DNA of 64,000 bases from NCBI GenBank assembly GCA_000720535.1, contig JOAZ01000001.1, positions 469,994 to 533,993 on the forward strand, written 5' to 3'. How positions within the stretch are numbered: the stretch's first letter is position 1; each line of letters begins with the position of its first letter. A program made the translations under genes and the position numbers. Shown here in pieces: positions 16,726 through 26,006 of the stretch. The notes under the pieces were generated by a model. That model saw only the letters and a program-made list of their open reading frames with translations, was not told where the DNA came from and ran no database searches. This stretch comes from Streptomyces halstedii. GTDB taxonomy: Bacteria; Actinomycetota; Actinomycetes; Streptomycetales; Streptomycetaceae.

Positions 16726-19700
16726 TCACCGGCCCGCCGTGTCGCGGACGGTGGAGACGTCCTGTGGGATCAGCGTGCGCAGATCGTCCAGGGTGGGGGC
16801 GGCCAGCGCGCTGAGGCGCCCCGCCTGCCGGGTGACCATGGACTCCACCATCTGGCGGGCGAGCCGGGCGTTGCCGAACGTACGGTCGCGGGGCAGCGCG
16901 TCGAAGTGCTCCTTGAGCAGCACCCCGGTGCCAGGACCGCACTCGTACCCCATCGACGCGGCGTGCGAGCGGACGATGGTGACGAGCTCCTCCGAGGAGT
17001 AGTCCGCGAAGGCGACGCGCCGTGAGAAACGCGAGGACAGACCGGGGTTGGAGGCGAGGAAACGCTCCATCTCCGCGGTGTATCCGGCGACGATCACCAC
17101 CACGTCGTCGCGGTGGTCCTCCATCAGCTTCAGCAGGGTGTCCACGGCCTCCTGGCCGAAGTCCGCCCCGCCGCCCGCCGGGGTCAGCGTGTACGCCTCG
17201 TCGAGGAACAGCACACCGCCCCGGGCCCGTTCGAAGGCCTCCTTGGTCAACTGGGCGGTGTGGCCGATGTATCTGCCGACCAGGTCCGCGCGCGCCACCT
17301 CCACCAGCTGACCGCCGGTGAGGATGCCCAGCTGGGTCAGGATCTCGCCGTACAGCCGTGCCACCGTCGTCTTGCCGGTACCGGGCGGGCCGGTGAAGAC
17401 CAGGTGGTGGCTGATCGAGGGCACCGGCAGCCCGGCGGCGGCCCGGTGCCGGGCGGTGGTGATCAGGTTGACCAGATCGGTGACGTCCCGCTTGACCTCC
17501 GCCAGGCCCACCATGTCACCGAGGCTCGCGAGCGGGTCCCGTTCCCCGCCGTCCCCGGCCGGAGCGGCCGCGGTGGCGGACACGTCCTCCGGCAGCAGCA
17601 GCCGCAGGTCGTGCTCGCCGATGTCGTGCTGCGAGGCGAGCCGCATCGCCTGCCGGTCCACCATCTCCTCGAACACACCGCGCGCTGCACGGCCGTTACC
17701 GAAACCGGCGTCGCGGGGCATCCGCTCGAAGTGCGTGGCCAGCGCGGCGGCGGTGCCCTCGCCCAGCTCGTACTGGTGCTGACGGCACATGCTCTCCATG
17801 ATCGCGACCAGCTCCGGCACCGAGTAGTTCTCGAATTCGACGGACCGTGAGAAGCGGGACCCCAGACCGGGGTTGGAGGCGAGGAAGGACTCCATCTCCC
17901 GCGAGTACCCGGCCACGATCACCACCACGTCGTCGCGGTGGTCCTCCATCAGCTTCAGGATCGTGTCCACGGCCTCCCGGCCGAAGTCCGCGCCGCCGTT
18001 GCCGCTGTCCGACGTCAGGGTGTAGGCCTCGTCGATGAACAACACGCCACCGAGAGCCCGTTGGAAGGTCTCCGTCGTCTTGATCGCCGTACCGCCGACG
18101 ATCTGCGCCACCAGGTCGGCGCGGGACACCTCCACGAGGTGACCGCTGCGCAGCGAACCCAGCTCCGCCAGGATCGACCCGTACAACCGCGCCACCGTCG
18201 TCTTACCGGTGCCCGGCGGGCCCGTGAAGACCAGATGGCGGCTCATCGGCGGTGCGGACATACCCAACTGCTCTCGTCGCTGGGCCAGTTGGGTCAGATT
18301 CACCAGTGTGCGCACCTGCTGCTTGACGTTCTCCAGGCCGATCAGGTCGTTGAGCGCGCTGAGCGGCCCGCCCTCACGGGAGATCGGTGCCTCCTCGGCG
18401 GCACCCGAACCCGCCGGGTCGGTGTTCTCGGCACTCCCGGAACCCCAGGCGTCGCGCTTCCCGTTGCCCGAACTGGTCAGCCCTTCCACGGCGAGCCGCT
18501 CCCCGGGCACGGCCTGCACCAGCCCGCCGCCCGCGTTCTCCCGCGCCACGCAGTTGACCAGGGACACCGGGGAGGTCGACTCCACCCGGAAGCCGTCCTT
18601 CTCGCCGCCGCTCACCTCGCAGGCGCTCAGCGATCCCAGACTGCCCTCCCGCAACACGAAACCGTGCCCCGCCGAGGCGTGCACAGCCGTCCGGCTGGCG
18701 GTGATCTCAGCCCCGCCGGCCACCGCCACACCGTCCCCGGCGGACGCCTCGACGCGGAAGTCCCGGACGGTGACGCTGCCGCCCTCCTCGACCAGCACAC
18801 CGCTGCCCCCGCTGCCGGACACACCGCCGCCCGCGAGGTACAGGGTGCTGCCGGACGCCACCCGCACACCGGTGTCCCGGGGACGGACGATCTCGCAGTC
18901 CTCCACCCGGCCCCGCGCGTCCTTCGCCGCCGTGAACCCGTCACCGGCCGGCTCCACCAGCCGCGCCCGGCGCAGCAGCGGATTGGCGCCCCCGCGCACG
19001 GCGACGGCGGGGGAGCAGCCGATGACCTCCAGCCGGTCCAGCTCCGCCGCCGAGTCCTCGTCCAGCAGCAGACCGGTCGCCTCGCAGTCACGCACGGTCA
19101 GCCCCGTCAACGCGGGGGAGGACGCGCCGTTCACCTTCAGCGCGGCGCCCTGCGCGGTGTCCACCCAGCAGTCCTCGAACGTGCCGCGCGCCCGGTCGGT
19201 GACCAGCACACCGCCGCCCCGGGTACGCGAGGTGCGGCAGCGGCGCAGCACCGGGTCGGTCCCGGCGGCCAGCACGATGCCGGTGGCGGACGCCCCGGTG
19301 ATCCGTACGTCCTCCAGCGTGGTGCGGCCCGCGCTCGTGATGTGCACCCCGGTACTGGTGTCGTGCACCACCGTCCGTACCACCCTGGTGGTGCAGCGCT
19401 CCTCCAGGGCGATCGACGGCTTGTCGGTGGACGAGATGTCGCAGTCCTCGACGGTGCCGCGCGCGTCCCCGTTGGCCAGTACGCCGTTGCCGCGGGCGTC
19501 CCGCACGGTGCAGCCGCGGACCGTCGCGTCCCCCTGCTCGGCGAGGACGATGCCACTGGTGGCCAGGTGCTCCACCGAGCAGGACTCCACCGAACTGCCC
19601 GCCGCCGAGGTGATCACGATCCCGGCACCCTTCGGGTTGCTCACCCGGCAGTCGCGCAACGCCAGCGAACCGGTGCCGCCCGCCAGCAGCGCCGCCCACG

Positions 19701-20034
19701 CGGACCCGCTGATCTCGCAGCCGTCCAGGGCCGCCTGCCCGCGCCGCACGTCGACGGCCGGCTGCTCGGCGTCCGTACCGCGCAGAGTCAGCTCCGAGAG
19801 CATCACCGCGTCGGCCCGCAGCGTCAGCACGCTGCCCGACCGGGGCCGGATCTCCACCGTGCCCCGCCCCTCGGCCGCCGTGAGGGTGACCCGGGTATGG
19901 ATCACCAGGCTCTCGGCGTACTCCCCCGGACGGATGCTGATGACGGCGCCGGTGCGCGCCGCTGCCAGCGCCTCACCGATCGTCCGGTAGCGGTCGGAGC
20001 CCTCGGGGCCGACCGTCAGTACCTGGCGCGACAC
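16726..20034 (-). CDS. Beta-helix repeat protein fused to two EccA/CbxX-type AAA+ modules
   Basis: An 1102-residue protein. Residues about 1-540 are a right-handed parallel beta-helix of some 22-24-residue turns with recurring VEDC/LRDC and SGIVL/GNGVLA patterns. Two near-duplicate AAA+ modules of the CbxX/EccA class follow: Walker [10 protein letters not shown] near residues 608 and 880, Walker [11 protein letters not shown] and [10 protein letters not shown], and conserved [16 protein letters not shown] sensor segments. EccA ATPases are cytosolic and act on ESX substrates. The start is GTG at 20034 with GGAGG 7 nt upstream; a weaker ATG lies 30 nt further up. The stop overlaps a possible mycosin GTG. 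The beta-helix replaces the TPR domain of mycobacterial EccA, so the substrate-binding part differs. Confidence 0.85.
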   Translation of the reverse strand: MSRQVLTVGPEGSDRYRTIGEALAAARTGAVISIRPGEYAESLVIHTRVTLTAAEGRGTVEIRPRSGSVLTLRADAVMLSELTLRGTDAEQPAVDVRRGQAALDGCEISGSAWAALLAGGTGSLALRDCRVSNPKGAGIVITSAAGSSVESCSVEHLATSGIVLAEQGDATVRGCTVRDARGNGVLANGDARGTVEDCDISSTDKPSIALEERCTTRVVRTVVHDTSTGVHITSAGRTTLEDVRITGASATGIVLAAGTDPVLRRCRTSRTRGGGVLVTDRARGTFEDCWVDTAQGAALKVNGASSPALTGLTVRDCEATGLLLDEDSAAELDRLEVIGCSPAVAVRGGANPLLRRARLVEPAGDGFTAAKDARGRVEDCEIVRPRDTGVRVASGSTLYLAGGGVSGSGGSGVLVEEGGSVTVRDFRVEASAGDGVAVAGGAEITASRTAVHASAGHGFVLREGSLGSLSACEVSGGEKDGFRVESTSPVSLVNCVARENAGGGLVQAVPGERLAVEGLTSSGNGKRDAWGSGSAENTDPAGSGAAEEAPISREGGPLSALNDLIGLENVKQQVRTLVNLTQLAQRREQLGMSAPPMSRHLVFTGPPGTGKTTVARLYGSILAELGSLRSGHLVEVSRADLVAQIVGGTAIKTTETFQRALGGVLFIDEAYTLTSDSGNGGADFGREAVDTILKLMEDHRDDVVVIVAGYSREMESFLASNPGLGSRFSRSVEFENYSVPELVAIMESMCRQHQYELGEGTAAALATHFERMPRDAGFGNGRAARGVFEEMVDRQAMRLASQHDIGEHDLRLLLPEDVSATAAAPAGDGGERDPLASLGDMVGLAEVKRDVTDLVNLITTARHRAAAGLPVPSISHHLVFTGPPGTGKTTVARLYGEILTQLGILTGGQLVEVARADLVGRYIGHTAQLTKEAFERARGGVLFLDEAYTLTPAGGGADFGQEAVDTLLKLMEDHRDDVVVIVAGYTAEMERFLASNPGLSSRFSRRVAFADYSSEELVTIVRSHAASMGYECGPGTGVLLKEHFDALPRDRTFGNARLARQMVESMVTRQAGRLSALAAPTLDDLRTLIPQDVSTVRDTAGR

Positions 20035-20138
20035 GCACGAACCTCCTCGCCTGGGCGGTGCCATGAGCCGAGGCGCCCGCTCCTGGAACTACCCGGAAAC
20101 CCGATCATGCCAGTACACCGCCCCTGTGTTCGAGTGAG

Positions 20139-20255
20139 GTCTCCTCGCGCGTACCGGCCGAGGTCTCCCGTGCGTACCTGGGGCCCCTGCGCGCGTATAA
20201 CCGGCCGAGGTCTCCCGTGCGTACCGGCCGGGGCCTCCGCGCGCGTACCGGCCGC
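20139..20255. repeat. Imperfect direct repeats between the AAA+ and ricin genes
   Basis: GACCTCGGCC-type units (plus strand GGCCGAGGTCTCCCGTGCGT) occur at about 20156-20175 and 20204-20223, with degenerate copies at 20139-20160 and 20221-20249, separated by GC-rich spacers. They fill most of the 227-nt gap. The function is unknown; slippage-derived intergenic repeats are the default reading. Confidence 0.6.
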
Positions 20256-20261
20256 TGGTGG

Positions 20262-21674
20262 TCAGGCGTAGCTCCACTTCTGGTTGTCCTTGCCGGTGCA
20301 CGTCCACAGCTGGAGCTGCGCCCCGTTCCCCCGGTTGTCGGCGGGCACGTCCACGCACATGCCGACCACGGTGTTCACCAGGTCATTGCGCTCGTTGATC
20401 ACGAACTTCTGGGCGATGTTCCCACTGCAGTAGGCGAGTTGGATGGGCGTGCCCTCCCGGAAGACGGCGTTCGCCACGTCCAGGCACAGACCGCCGATCC
20501 GCAACGTGCCGTCGGCCGCGGTCTGCCACTTCTGCGCGTTGGTGCCGTTGCAGTTCCAGGCGTCCAGCCGCATCCCGTCGTTGAACTGGCTGTGCGGGAC
20601 GTTCAGGCAGAGGCCGGCCATGTGGTTGCGGATCGACACCGGACTGCCCAGCGACACGGCCGACTTGGTGCTCGCCTTCTTGTCGGCGCCGCTGTTCGAG
20701 GAGGAGTTCTGGCCCGAGGACACCGTCTTCGGCTTCGCCTTCGGCTTCTCCTCCGTGGCCTTCGCCTCGCTCGGAGCCTTCCCGCCGCCGGCCTCGTCCT
20801 TCTTCCCGTCCGCGTCGCCCTTGGGGGTCTTGCCGTCCTCGTCGTCCTTGTGCGCCACGGGAGCGCCCGCGTCGGCCGTCTTCGGCTCGGGCACCTTCGC
20901 GTCCTCGGGCGCGCCCGCCTCGGGGGTGGCCGCCACGAAGTCGCCCGGCGCCCTCTGCTCGTCGCCGGCGAGCACGGTACCGGGGGCTTCGGCGGAGGTG
21001 CTCCGTCCGTCGTCCTTGTTCCCGCCGAGCAGCAGGAACGGCACCGACACCAGCAGCGCGCCGGCCACCGCGGCGCCGGCCAGCATCGCCTTGCCGGGCC
21101 TGCCCACCGGGGTGGCCTGCGGCTCCTTGTCACCGATGGCGGTGGCGGTCATGGTCCGCACGAGAGCGGGCAGCCGGCTCTTCGCCGCCGCGGCCGCGCC
21201 CGGATCGCCCTCACCGGCGGCGGACGTGACGGCGGCGGACGTGTCACCGGCTGTTTCGCGGGCTGTGTCCCCGGCTGTGTCCCCGGCTGTGCCGGATCCT
21301 TCGGCCTCGGCGGTCTTGGCGGCCTCGGCGGAGCCGGTGCCGGTGCCGGGGTCGGGCTCCGCTGCCGTGTTCGTGCCGGACGCGGCACCGGCCGGGCGGG
21401 CGGCGGAGGCTTCGGTCTCCGCGGCCTTCGGTGCCTTCGCGCCCTCAGGAGCCTTGGGGGCCTGCGCGCCCTCCGGGCTCTTCGCGCCTTCCGGGGTCTT
21501 CGCACCCTTCGGGGTCGCGGTACCCGTGGGCCCCGCGCCCTCCTCGCCGCTCAGCGACGGCGCGGGCTCGGGCTCGGGCGAGGCGGGCGGGGGAGAGCTG
21601 ACGTCCTCCCCGCCACCGGGCTCCTCGTGCGCCGTCGCCGGGGGATTGGCGGGGGTCTGGGCCGAGCGTGTCAC
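20262..21674 (-). CDS. Membrane-anchored protein with C-terminal ricin-type lectin domain
   Basis: A 470-residue protein. Residues 1-190 are disordered and Ala/Pro/Glu-rich (PKGAKTPEGAKSPEGA). One membrane segment (GRPGKAMLAGAAVAGALLV) lies at about 192-215, then a Ser/Lys/Asp-rich stalk, then a beta-trefoil ricin B lectin from about 340 with three QxW-type repeats: NAQKWQT, IAQKFVI and DNQKWSYA. The lectin should face outward and bind glycans. GTG at 21674 overlaps the stop of the upstream gene (GTGA) and has GGGAGG 4-5 nt before it, so the two are translationally coupled. The anchor is almost identical to that of the plus-strand gene at 22764. Confidence 0.8.
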   Translation of the reverse strand: MTRSAQTPANPPATAHEEPGGGEDVSSPPPASPEPEPAPSLSGEEGAGPTGTATPKGAKTPEGAKSPEGAQAPKAPEGAKAPKAAETEASAARPAGAASGTNTAAEPDPGTGTGSAEAAKTAEAEGSGTAGDTAGDTARETAGDTSAAVTSAAGEGDPGAAAAAKSRLPALVRTMTATAIGDKEPQATPVGRPGKAMLAGAAVAGALLVSVPFLLLGGNKDDGRSTSAEAPGTVLAGDEQRAPGDFVAATPEAGAPEDAKVPEPKTADAGAPVAHKDDEDGKTPKGDADGKKDEAGGGKAPSEAKATEEKPKAKPKTVSSGQNSSSNSGADKKASTKSAVSLGSPVSIRNHMAGLCLNVPHSQFNDGMRLDAWNCNGTNAQKWQTAADGTLRIGGLCLDVANAVFREGTPIQLAYCSGNIAQKFVINERNDLVNTVVGMCVDVPADNRGNGAQLQLWTCTGKDNQKWSYA

Positions 21675-22381
21675 GGGGTCCTCCCTGTGGTGTGGGGCCA
21701 AGGGGCCTGACCTGAAGTGTCGGGCGCCGCCGCCGAGGTGCCGGCCGCCGGAGCGGCGACCGTGCCGGAACCCGTGCCGTCCGTGGAGCGGCCGGTGTCC
21801 TCGTCCCTCGGGGGCGTGCTCACCGGCAGGCTGTCCGCCGGAACGACGAGCGGGGCCGCGGCTGTGGCGTTGACCATCAGCGACGCGTGCGACCCGCGCA
21901 ACTCGCGTACCAACTCGCCCGCCGGGAGCGTCTCATGGATCAGTGTCGGGGACATGAACTGATGTGCCGGGGAAGTGAACACCAGGACGACGGGCTTCCC
22001 GTCCGAACCGGCGGCGGTCAGCCTTCCCCCGTCCGCCCCGCGTACGACGGTGACCTCCGCGTCGGCGAGCACCACCAGAGCCTCGTCGACCGAACCGTAC
22101 CCGGTCGCCGCCCGCTGGGCCGCCGCGTCCACCGGATCGGTGGGCTCGGGCCAGCCGAGCACCTGGCCGGAGGGCCGGTACCGGGGATTCGCACGGTACT
22201 CCCGTACGTCCCCCTCCTCGTCGGAGCGCCACTCACCGACCACCGCCCAGTCCGGCGGCGGGCGGTCCTGCGGCCACTGCGGATCGACCACGCCGAGCCA
22301 GTGGTCGGGAGCGTCCCGTGCCGCGTCGCGCACCGAGTCGGGTATCTCGGGGGGCGGGTCGGGTATTCCTCCGGTCCGCAT
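21671..22381 (-). CDS. Type VII secretion system-associated protein (SseB-like region)
   Basis: A 236-residue protein. The conserved core has DHWLGVVDPQW, VVGEWRSDEEGDVREYRANP and RPSGQVLGWPEPTDPVDAA. A second half contains VVLVFTSPAHQF and LVRELRGSHASLMVNATAA, a pattern like SseB/enhanced-serine-sensitivity folds. This family recurs in Streptomyces ESX loci as a T7SS-associated protein. A Pro/Ala/Thr-rich tail of about 45 residues follows. I chose ATG at 22381 because GGAGG lies about 11 nt upstream. The stop overlaps the start of the ricin-lectin gene. The molecular role is unknown. Confidence 0.75.
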   Translation of the reverse strand: MRTGGIPDPPPEIPDSVRDAARDAPDHWLGVVDPQWPQDRPPPDWAVVGEWRSDEEGDVREYRANPRYRPSGQVLGWPEPTDPVDAAAQRAATGYGSVDEALVVLADAEVTVVRGADGGRLTAAGSDGKPVVLVFTSPAHQFMSPTLIHETLPAGELVRELRGSHASLMVNATAAAPLVVPADSLPVSTPPRDEDTGRSTDGTGSGTVAAPAAGTSAAAPDTSGQAPWPHTTGRTP

Positions 22382-22763
22382 CCTCTTACCTGCCTCCGGT
22401 CGTGCGGCGTCGACGTTCTCCGGCGCCCGTGCGTGGAAGGCAACAGGATGCCACGGCAAGGCGACCGGCGGGCGATCCCGGGTCGACCCGGCCGCCCGTG
22501 CGGGGGCCCGGATGATCAGTGGTGCTCAGGCACACGATACGGTTCGCTCGCGCCCCGCCGTCGTATCGCTCCAGGTCGGGGCGGCTCACGCAACACGCCG
22601 GGGCAGTACGACGGTTGCCCACGGAGGTCCGGGGACACCACCGCGCGGCCCCGGCTGTCGTACCGGCAGACGGTACGGAGGGCGGGCCGCAGGCCGGCTC
22701 GTCCCGTCCTGGCTGATCCGCCTCGTACCCACGACCCGTCAGTTCCGTCCTGCGGAGGACCTC
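22382..22763. promoter_or_regulatory. Divergent promoter region between T7SS surface genes
   Basis: This 382-nt gap separates the minus-strand T7SS-associated/ricin pair from the plus-strand paralogue at 22764. Open frames here have no family resemblance and run on only by high GC. No palindrome stood out. It presumably carries the two divergent promoters. Confidence 0.4.
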
Positions 22764-24125
22764 ATGACCGAGCCCCAGCACGAAGAGCCGGCCGCCGTGG
22801 CAGAGCCGAAGTCACCGGTCGGGAAACGGGACACCCCTGACGCGAAGCCGGAGCCGACGGGAACACCCGCCGGTGCACCGGAGTCCGAGACGACGCGGGA
22901 AGGGCAGCCCGCGAAGGCGGGGGCGGAGGAACCGGTGGAAGAGACGGCGGCGGAGAAGCCGGCCGGGACCGAGCCCACCGGACGACCGGCGGCCGACGCG
23001 CCCCAGGCCACGAACACAGAGGCCGCGAACACAGAGGCCGCGAAGACCGAGGCCGCGAAGACCGGGGCGGCCGCCCGTGCGGGGGTGGCCGTCGCGGACA
23101 CCGACCCGCCCGTGACCTCCGTGGGCTCCGGTACGGCCACCGGCGACCGGATCGGGCGCCCCGGCAAGGCACTGCTGGCCGGTGCGGCGATAGCCGGCCT
23201 GCTGCTGGTCAGCGTCCCCTTCCTGGTCCGGACCGGCGACGGCGACAGCGGACGACCGGCGGCGGGCGAGGAGTCCGGAACGGTCCTGGGCCAGGGCGAG
23301 ACGGCCGCCCCCGGAGCCTTCGCGGCGGCGTCCCCGGGCACCCCGCAGGCGAAGGGGAAGGACCAGGACAAGGGCGGCCAGGAAGCGAAGGAGGGGCAGG
23401 CCCCGGTCACGGCCGGCGGCGCCCCCGCCCCTGGCACTGACCCGGCGGAAGGCGGAGACCAGGGCACCGGTGCGGCGATCGACGGCGGCAAGGACGCGAC
23501 CGCCCCCGGTACGGCCGCCTCCGCGTCCCCGGCCGCCCCGTCCGCCAACAAGTCGTCGTCACCCCAGGCCTCCGCCCCGAAGGCCCAGATGAAGGCGGCC
23601 TCGACCGTCGTCTACTCGGCGGTCGTCGGCCCCGGCTGCCCCGTCCCCTCCGGCGGCGGCTACCAGCAGCACAACTACTTCGCCGACGGCACCAAGGGCT
23701 GGTACACCCGCACCACGGGTGCCTGGACGGGCGACGGCTGCAACGGCGGTTACGCGGCCGTCCCCATGTCCGGATCCACGACCACGGACGCCAAGAACCG
23801 TGTGATGTGGTGGTGGCGGCCCGGCACCACGGCCCGTACCTGCCAGATATCCGTCTTCGTCCCGCACAGCAACACGACGCTGTACGTGGGAGGGCACCCC
23901 ACGACGTACCACGTCCTGGTGGACGCCAACGACCGGACGACCAAGTACGACAGCTTCACCGTCAACCAGGCCTCGCTCCGCGGCCGGTGGGTCGATGCCG
24001 GTACCTTCACGATGAAGGGTGCCACCATCGGCGTGAAGCTCCTCGACCGGGGCGACGACTGGTCCAGCGGATGGGGCAAGGCCCACCACGCCGCCGCGCA
24101 GATGAAGGTGACCTGCCGCTCCTGA
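22764..24125 (+). CDS. Membrane-anchored surface protein with aromatic-rich, golvesin-like C-terminal domain
   Basis: A 453-residue protein with the same design as the ricin protein. The N-terminal region is disordered and Glu/Ala/Pro-rich, with tandem NTEAA/KTEAA repeats. A membrane segment (IGRPGKALLAGAAIAGLLLV) lies at about 130-152, then a Gly/Ala/Pro stalk to about 275, then a folded domain (VVGPGCPVPSGGGYQQHNY to the end). That domain is rich in Trp/Tyr and has four Cys; features such as RVMWWWRPG, YVGGHPTTYHVLV and RGRWVDAGTFTM recall golvesin-type carbohydrate-binding modules. GGAGG precedes ATG 22764 by 6-7 nt. Function is inferred as surface attachment; the domain name is tentative. 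Confidence 0.75.
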   Translation: MTEPQHEEPAAVAEPKSPVGKRDTPDAKPEPTGTPAGAPESETTREGQPAKAGAEEPVEETAAEKPAGTEPTGRPAADAPQATNTEAANTEAAKTEAAKTGAAARAGVAVADTDPPVTSVGSGTATGDRIGRPGKALLAGAAIAGLLLVSVPFLVRTGDGDSGRPAAGEESGTVLGQGETAAPGAFAAASPGTPQAKGKDQDKGGQEAKEGQAPVTAGGAPAPGTDPAEGGDQGTGAAIDGGKDATAPGTAASASPAAPSANKSSSPQASAPKAQMKAASTVVYSAVVGPGCPVPSGGGYQQHNYFADGTKGWYTRTTGAWTGDGCNGGYAAVPMSGSTTTDAKNRVMWWWRPGTTARTCQISVFVPHSNTTLYVGGHPTTYHVLVDANDRTTKYDSFTVNQASLRGRWVDAGTFTMKGATIGVKLLDRGDDWSSGWGKAHHAAAQMKVTCRS

Positions 24126-24136
24126 GGCGGCCCGGC

Positions 24137-24155
24137 GGCCGTCCGGTCGACGGCC
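24137..24155 (+). terminator. Possible terminator after the golvesin-like gene
   Basis: GGCCGTC and GACGGCC pair perfectly around a 5-nt loop, 12 nt after the stop of the preceding gene. No T-tract follows. Confidence 0.4.
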
Positions 24156-24309
24156 CTCCCCGGCTCCCCGCTCCTCCCACTGGTCGGTCCACCGGGTGCC
24201 CGGCCCGGAAGTCGGCCGTGTCGTTTCGCCTTTCGCGCGCGGCACTGGGACCATGGAGGGGTCAGCATCAGGATGCGTCCTGACCGACCCGAAGCCGCGA
24301 GAGGTGGCC

Positions 24310-24387
24310 ATGTCCTCGAAACGACGACGCAAGAAGAAGGCGCGCCGCAAGAACGCCGCGAACCACGGCCGACGACCGCAGTCCTGA
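24310..24387 (+). CDS. 50S ribosomal protein bL37-like, 25 residues
   Basis: A very small, highly basic protein: it begins MSSKRRRKKKARRKN and ends ANHGRRPQS. The pattern of Lys/Arg-rich N-terminus followed by ANHG(K/R)RP matches the actinobacterial ribosomal protein bL37, first seen in mycobacterial 50S structures at about 24 residues. The start has GAGAGGTGG just upstream. A perfect 17-bp stem terminator begins 15 nt after the stop, which supports an independent transcript. Genes this short are easily missed. Its place beside the ESX genes is probably chance. Confidence 0.7.
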   Translation: MSSKRRRKKKARRKNAANHGRRPQS

Positions 24388-24401
24388 GAGAGCCGTATGA
24401 C

Positions 24402-24441
24402 AAGGGTCCGGCCCACCGCACCGACGGTGGGCCGGACCCTT
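24402..24441 (+). terminator. Strong intrinsic terminator
   Basis: A perfect 17-bp stem: AAGGGTCCGGCCCACCG (24402-24418) pairs with 24425-24441 around the 6-nt loop CACCGA. It directly follows the bL37-like gene. With A and T at the outer ends it could act in both directions. Confidence 0.9.
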
Positions 24442-24611
24442 CGTCGTGCGGCCTGACCCGATCCGGCCTGGCCCGGGGCGGCGCGCCAGACCCCTGAGCG
24501 TCGGGCCGTGGCCCCGGGCGCGGGCGGATGATCGCACGTCAGGCGGCGTTGTCAGTGGCTCCCCATACAGTCGAAGCATCACTCAGGGAGCCCTGGAGAA
24601 GGAGCAGAAGC

Positions 24612-25670
24612 ATGTCCGCCAACAAGATCCAGCACAAGGTGAATCATGTCGCGCTGGTCGTGGACTGTTCAGGTTCCATGCGTCCGCACGAGAGCCAGCT
24701 CATCCGCGTCGTGGACGAGTTCGTGGCGGGTCTGAAGGCCGAGTCGGACAGCCTCGGCCATGAGACCCGGATCAGTCTCTACTCCTTCGACCACAGGGTG
24801 GAGAACCTCGTCTGGGACATGGACGTGAAGCATCTGCCGTCCATGCGGGGCCTGTACAAGGTGAACAACGGCGCCACGGCCCTCATCGAGGCCTCTCTGA
24901 AGTCCCTGGACGACCTGGGCCACATATGGGAGGAGTACGGCGAGCACAGCTTCCTCCAGATCGTGGTGACGGACGGCGAGGAGAACGCCTCCGGCGGTGA
25001 CCGGCGGCACGACGGCGACATGGCCATCCTCGGCCCCTGGCTGGACAAGATCGCGTCGAAGATGGGCCGGCTGCCGGGCCACTGGACGTCCGCGATCCTC
25101 GTCCCGAACTCCCTGGCGAAGCGCACGGCCCAGAACTACGGCTTCCCGGCCGGCAACATCGCCATCTGGGACGCCGATTCCCGGGAGGGTGTCGAGGAGG
25201 CGATCGGCACCGTGCGCGCCGCCGCCACCAGCTTCCTCCGGGGCCGCGAACAGGGCGTGCGCGGCACGAAGAACCTGTTCGCCGTCGGCCAGGACATATC
25301 GGTGGACGAGGTGCGCGCGACGCTCGAACCGATCCCGGCCGACAAGTACCGGCTCCTGAAGGTCGACCAGGAGATGGAGATCAGGCCCTTCGTCGACTCG
25401 CACCCGGGTGTGACGTACGAACGGGGCGCTTGTTACTACCAGTTGGGAGCGCGGGCCCAGGTGCAGCCGAACAAGGAGGTCATCGTGGTCGAGAAGGACA
25501 CGGACCGCGCCTACACGGGCGACGCGGCGCGCAGCCTCCTGTTCGGTACGGGCATCCACGGCACCGTCTCCGTGAAGGCGGGCAACAACCCGGCGCTGGA
25601 GGTGTACGTGCAGAGTCGTTCGGTGAACAGGAAGCTCAAGCCGAAGACGCGCCTGCTCATCATGCTCTGA
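24612..25670 (+). CDS. VWA-domain protein
   Basis: A 352-residue cytosolic protein. Residues 12-230 are a von Willebrand factor A domain with an intact MIDAS: DCSGSM (DxSxS) at the first strand, a Thr in NGATALIEA and TDGEEN in the third loop. The C-terminal part (residues about 235-352) contains FAVGQDIS, YYQLGARAQVQPNKEVIVVE and DAARSLLFG, and probably binds another protein. The start is ATG at 24612 with AGGAG 8 nt upstream. Metal-dependent protein binding is expected; the partner is unknown. The gene stands alone after the bL37 terminator. Confidence 0.75.
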   Translation: MSANKIQHKVNHVALVVDCSGSMRPHESQLIRVVDEFVAGLKAESDSLGHETRISLYSFDHRVENLVWDMDVKHLPSMRGLYKVNNGATALIEASLKSLDDLGHIWEEYGEHSFLQIVVTDGEENASGGDRRHDGDMAILGPWLDKIASKMGRLPGHWTSAILVPNSLAKRTAQNYGFPAGNIAIWDADSREGVEEAIGTVRAAATSFLRGREQGVRGTKNLFAVGQDISVDEVRATLEPIPADKYRLLKVDQEMEIRPFVDSHPGVTYERGACYYQLGARAQVQPNKEVIVVEKDTDRAYTGDAARSLLFGTGIHGTVSVKAGNNPALEVYVQSRSVNRKLKPKTRLLIML

Positions 25671-25902
25671 GAACCGCGCAACACGCTCTGAGAACCGCGC
25701 GAACGGCCGGGGGCATCGTCCCCTGTAGGCGAGGAACGCGGAACCGGTGGACAACCCCTCGACGTGGTCACGGCCCTGCGGCACGGCCCGGCCCTGCGGC
25801 ACGGCACCCGCGCCCGGATCCCCGGCACCGCAGCGCAGTGCCAGACATCCGGGCATCGGGGCATTGCGGTATCCGGACGGACCGACGCAGCTGACCGACG
25901 CA

Positions 25903-25972
25903 GGTGACCGGCGATCGGTGACCGGCGATCGGTGACCGGCGATCGGTGACCGGCGATCGGAGACCGGCGATC
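25903..25972. repeat. Five tandem 14-bp repeats in a convergent intergenic region
   Basis: The unit GGTGACCGGCGATC occurs four times exactly and a fifth time with one change, head to tail. They lie in the 336-nt space between the ends of the VWA gene and the ABC-lipoprotein gene. The same space starts with a 16-bp direct repeat, GCTCTGAGAACCGCGC, whose first copy includes the VWA stop codon. No gene was seen in 25671-26006. Confidence 0.9.
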
Positions 25973-26006
25973 GGTGGCTGGTAGCCGATGCCGGTGATCC
26001 CGGTCG

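Noticed and set aside
17938-20271. 777-codon plus-strand open frame opposite the beta-helix/AAA+ gene
   Set aside because: Composition is His/Arg/Gly-rich and the opposite strand carries clear Walker motifs.
25903-25972. CRISPR array
   Set aside because: Units are directly adjacent 14-mers without spacers.
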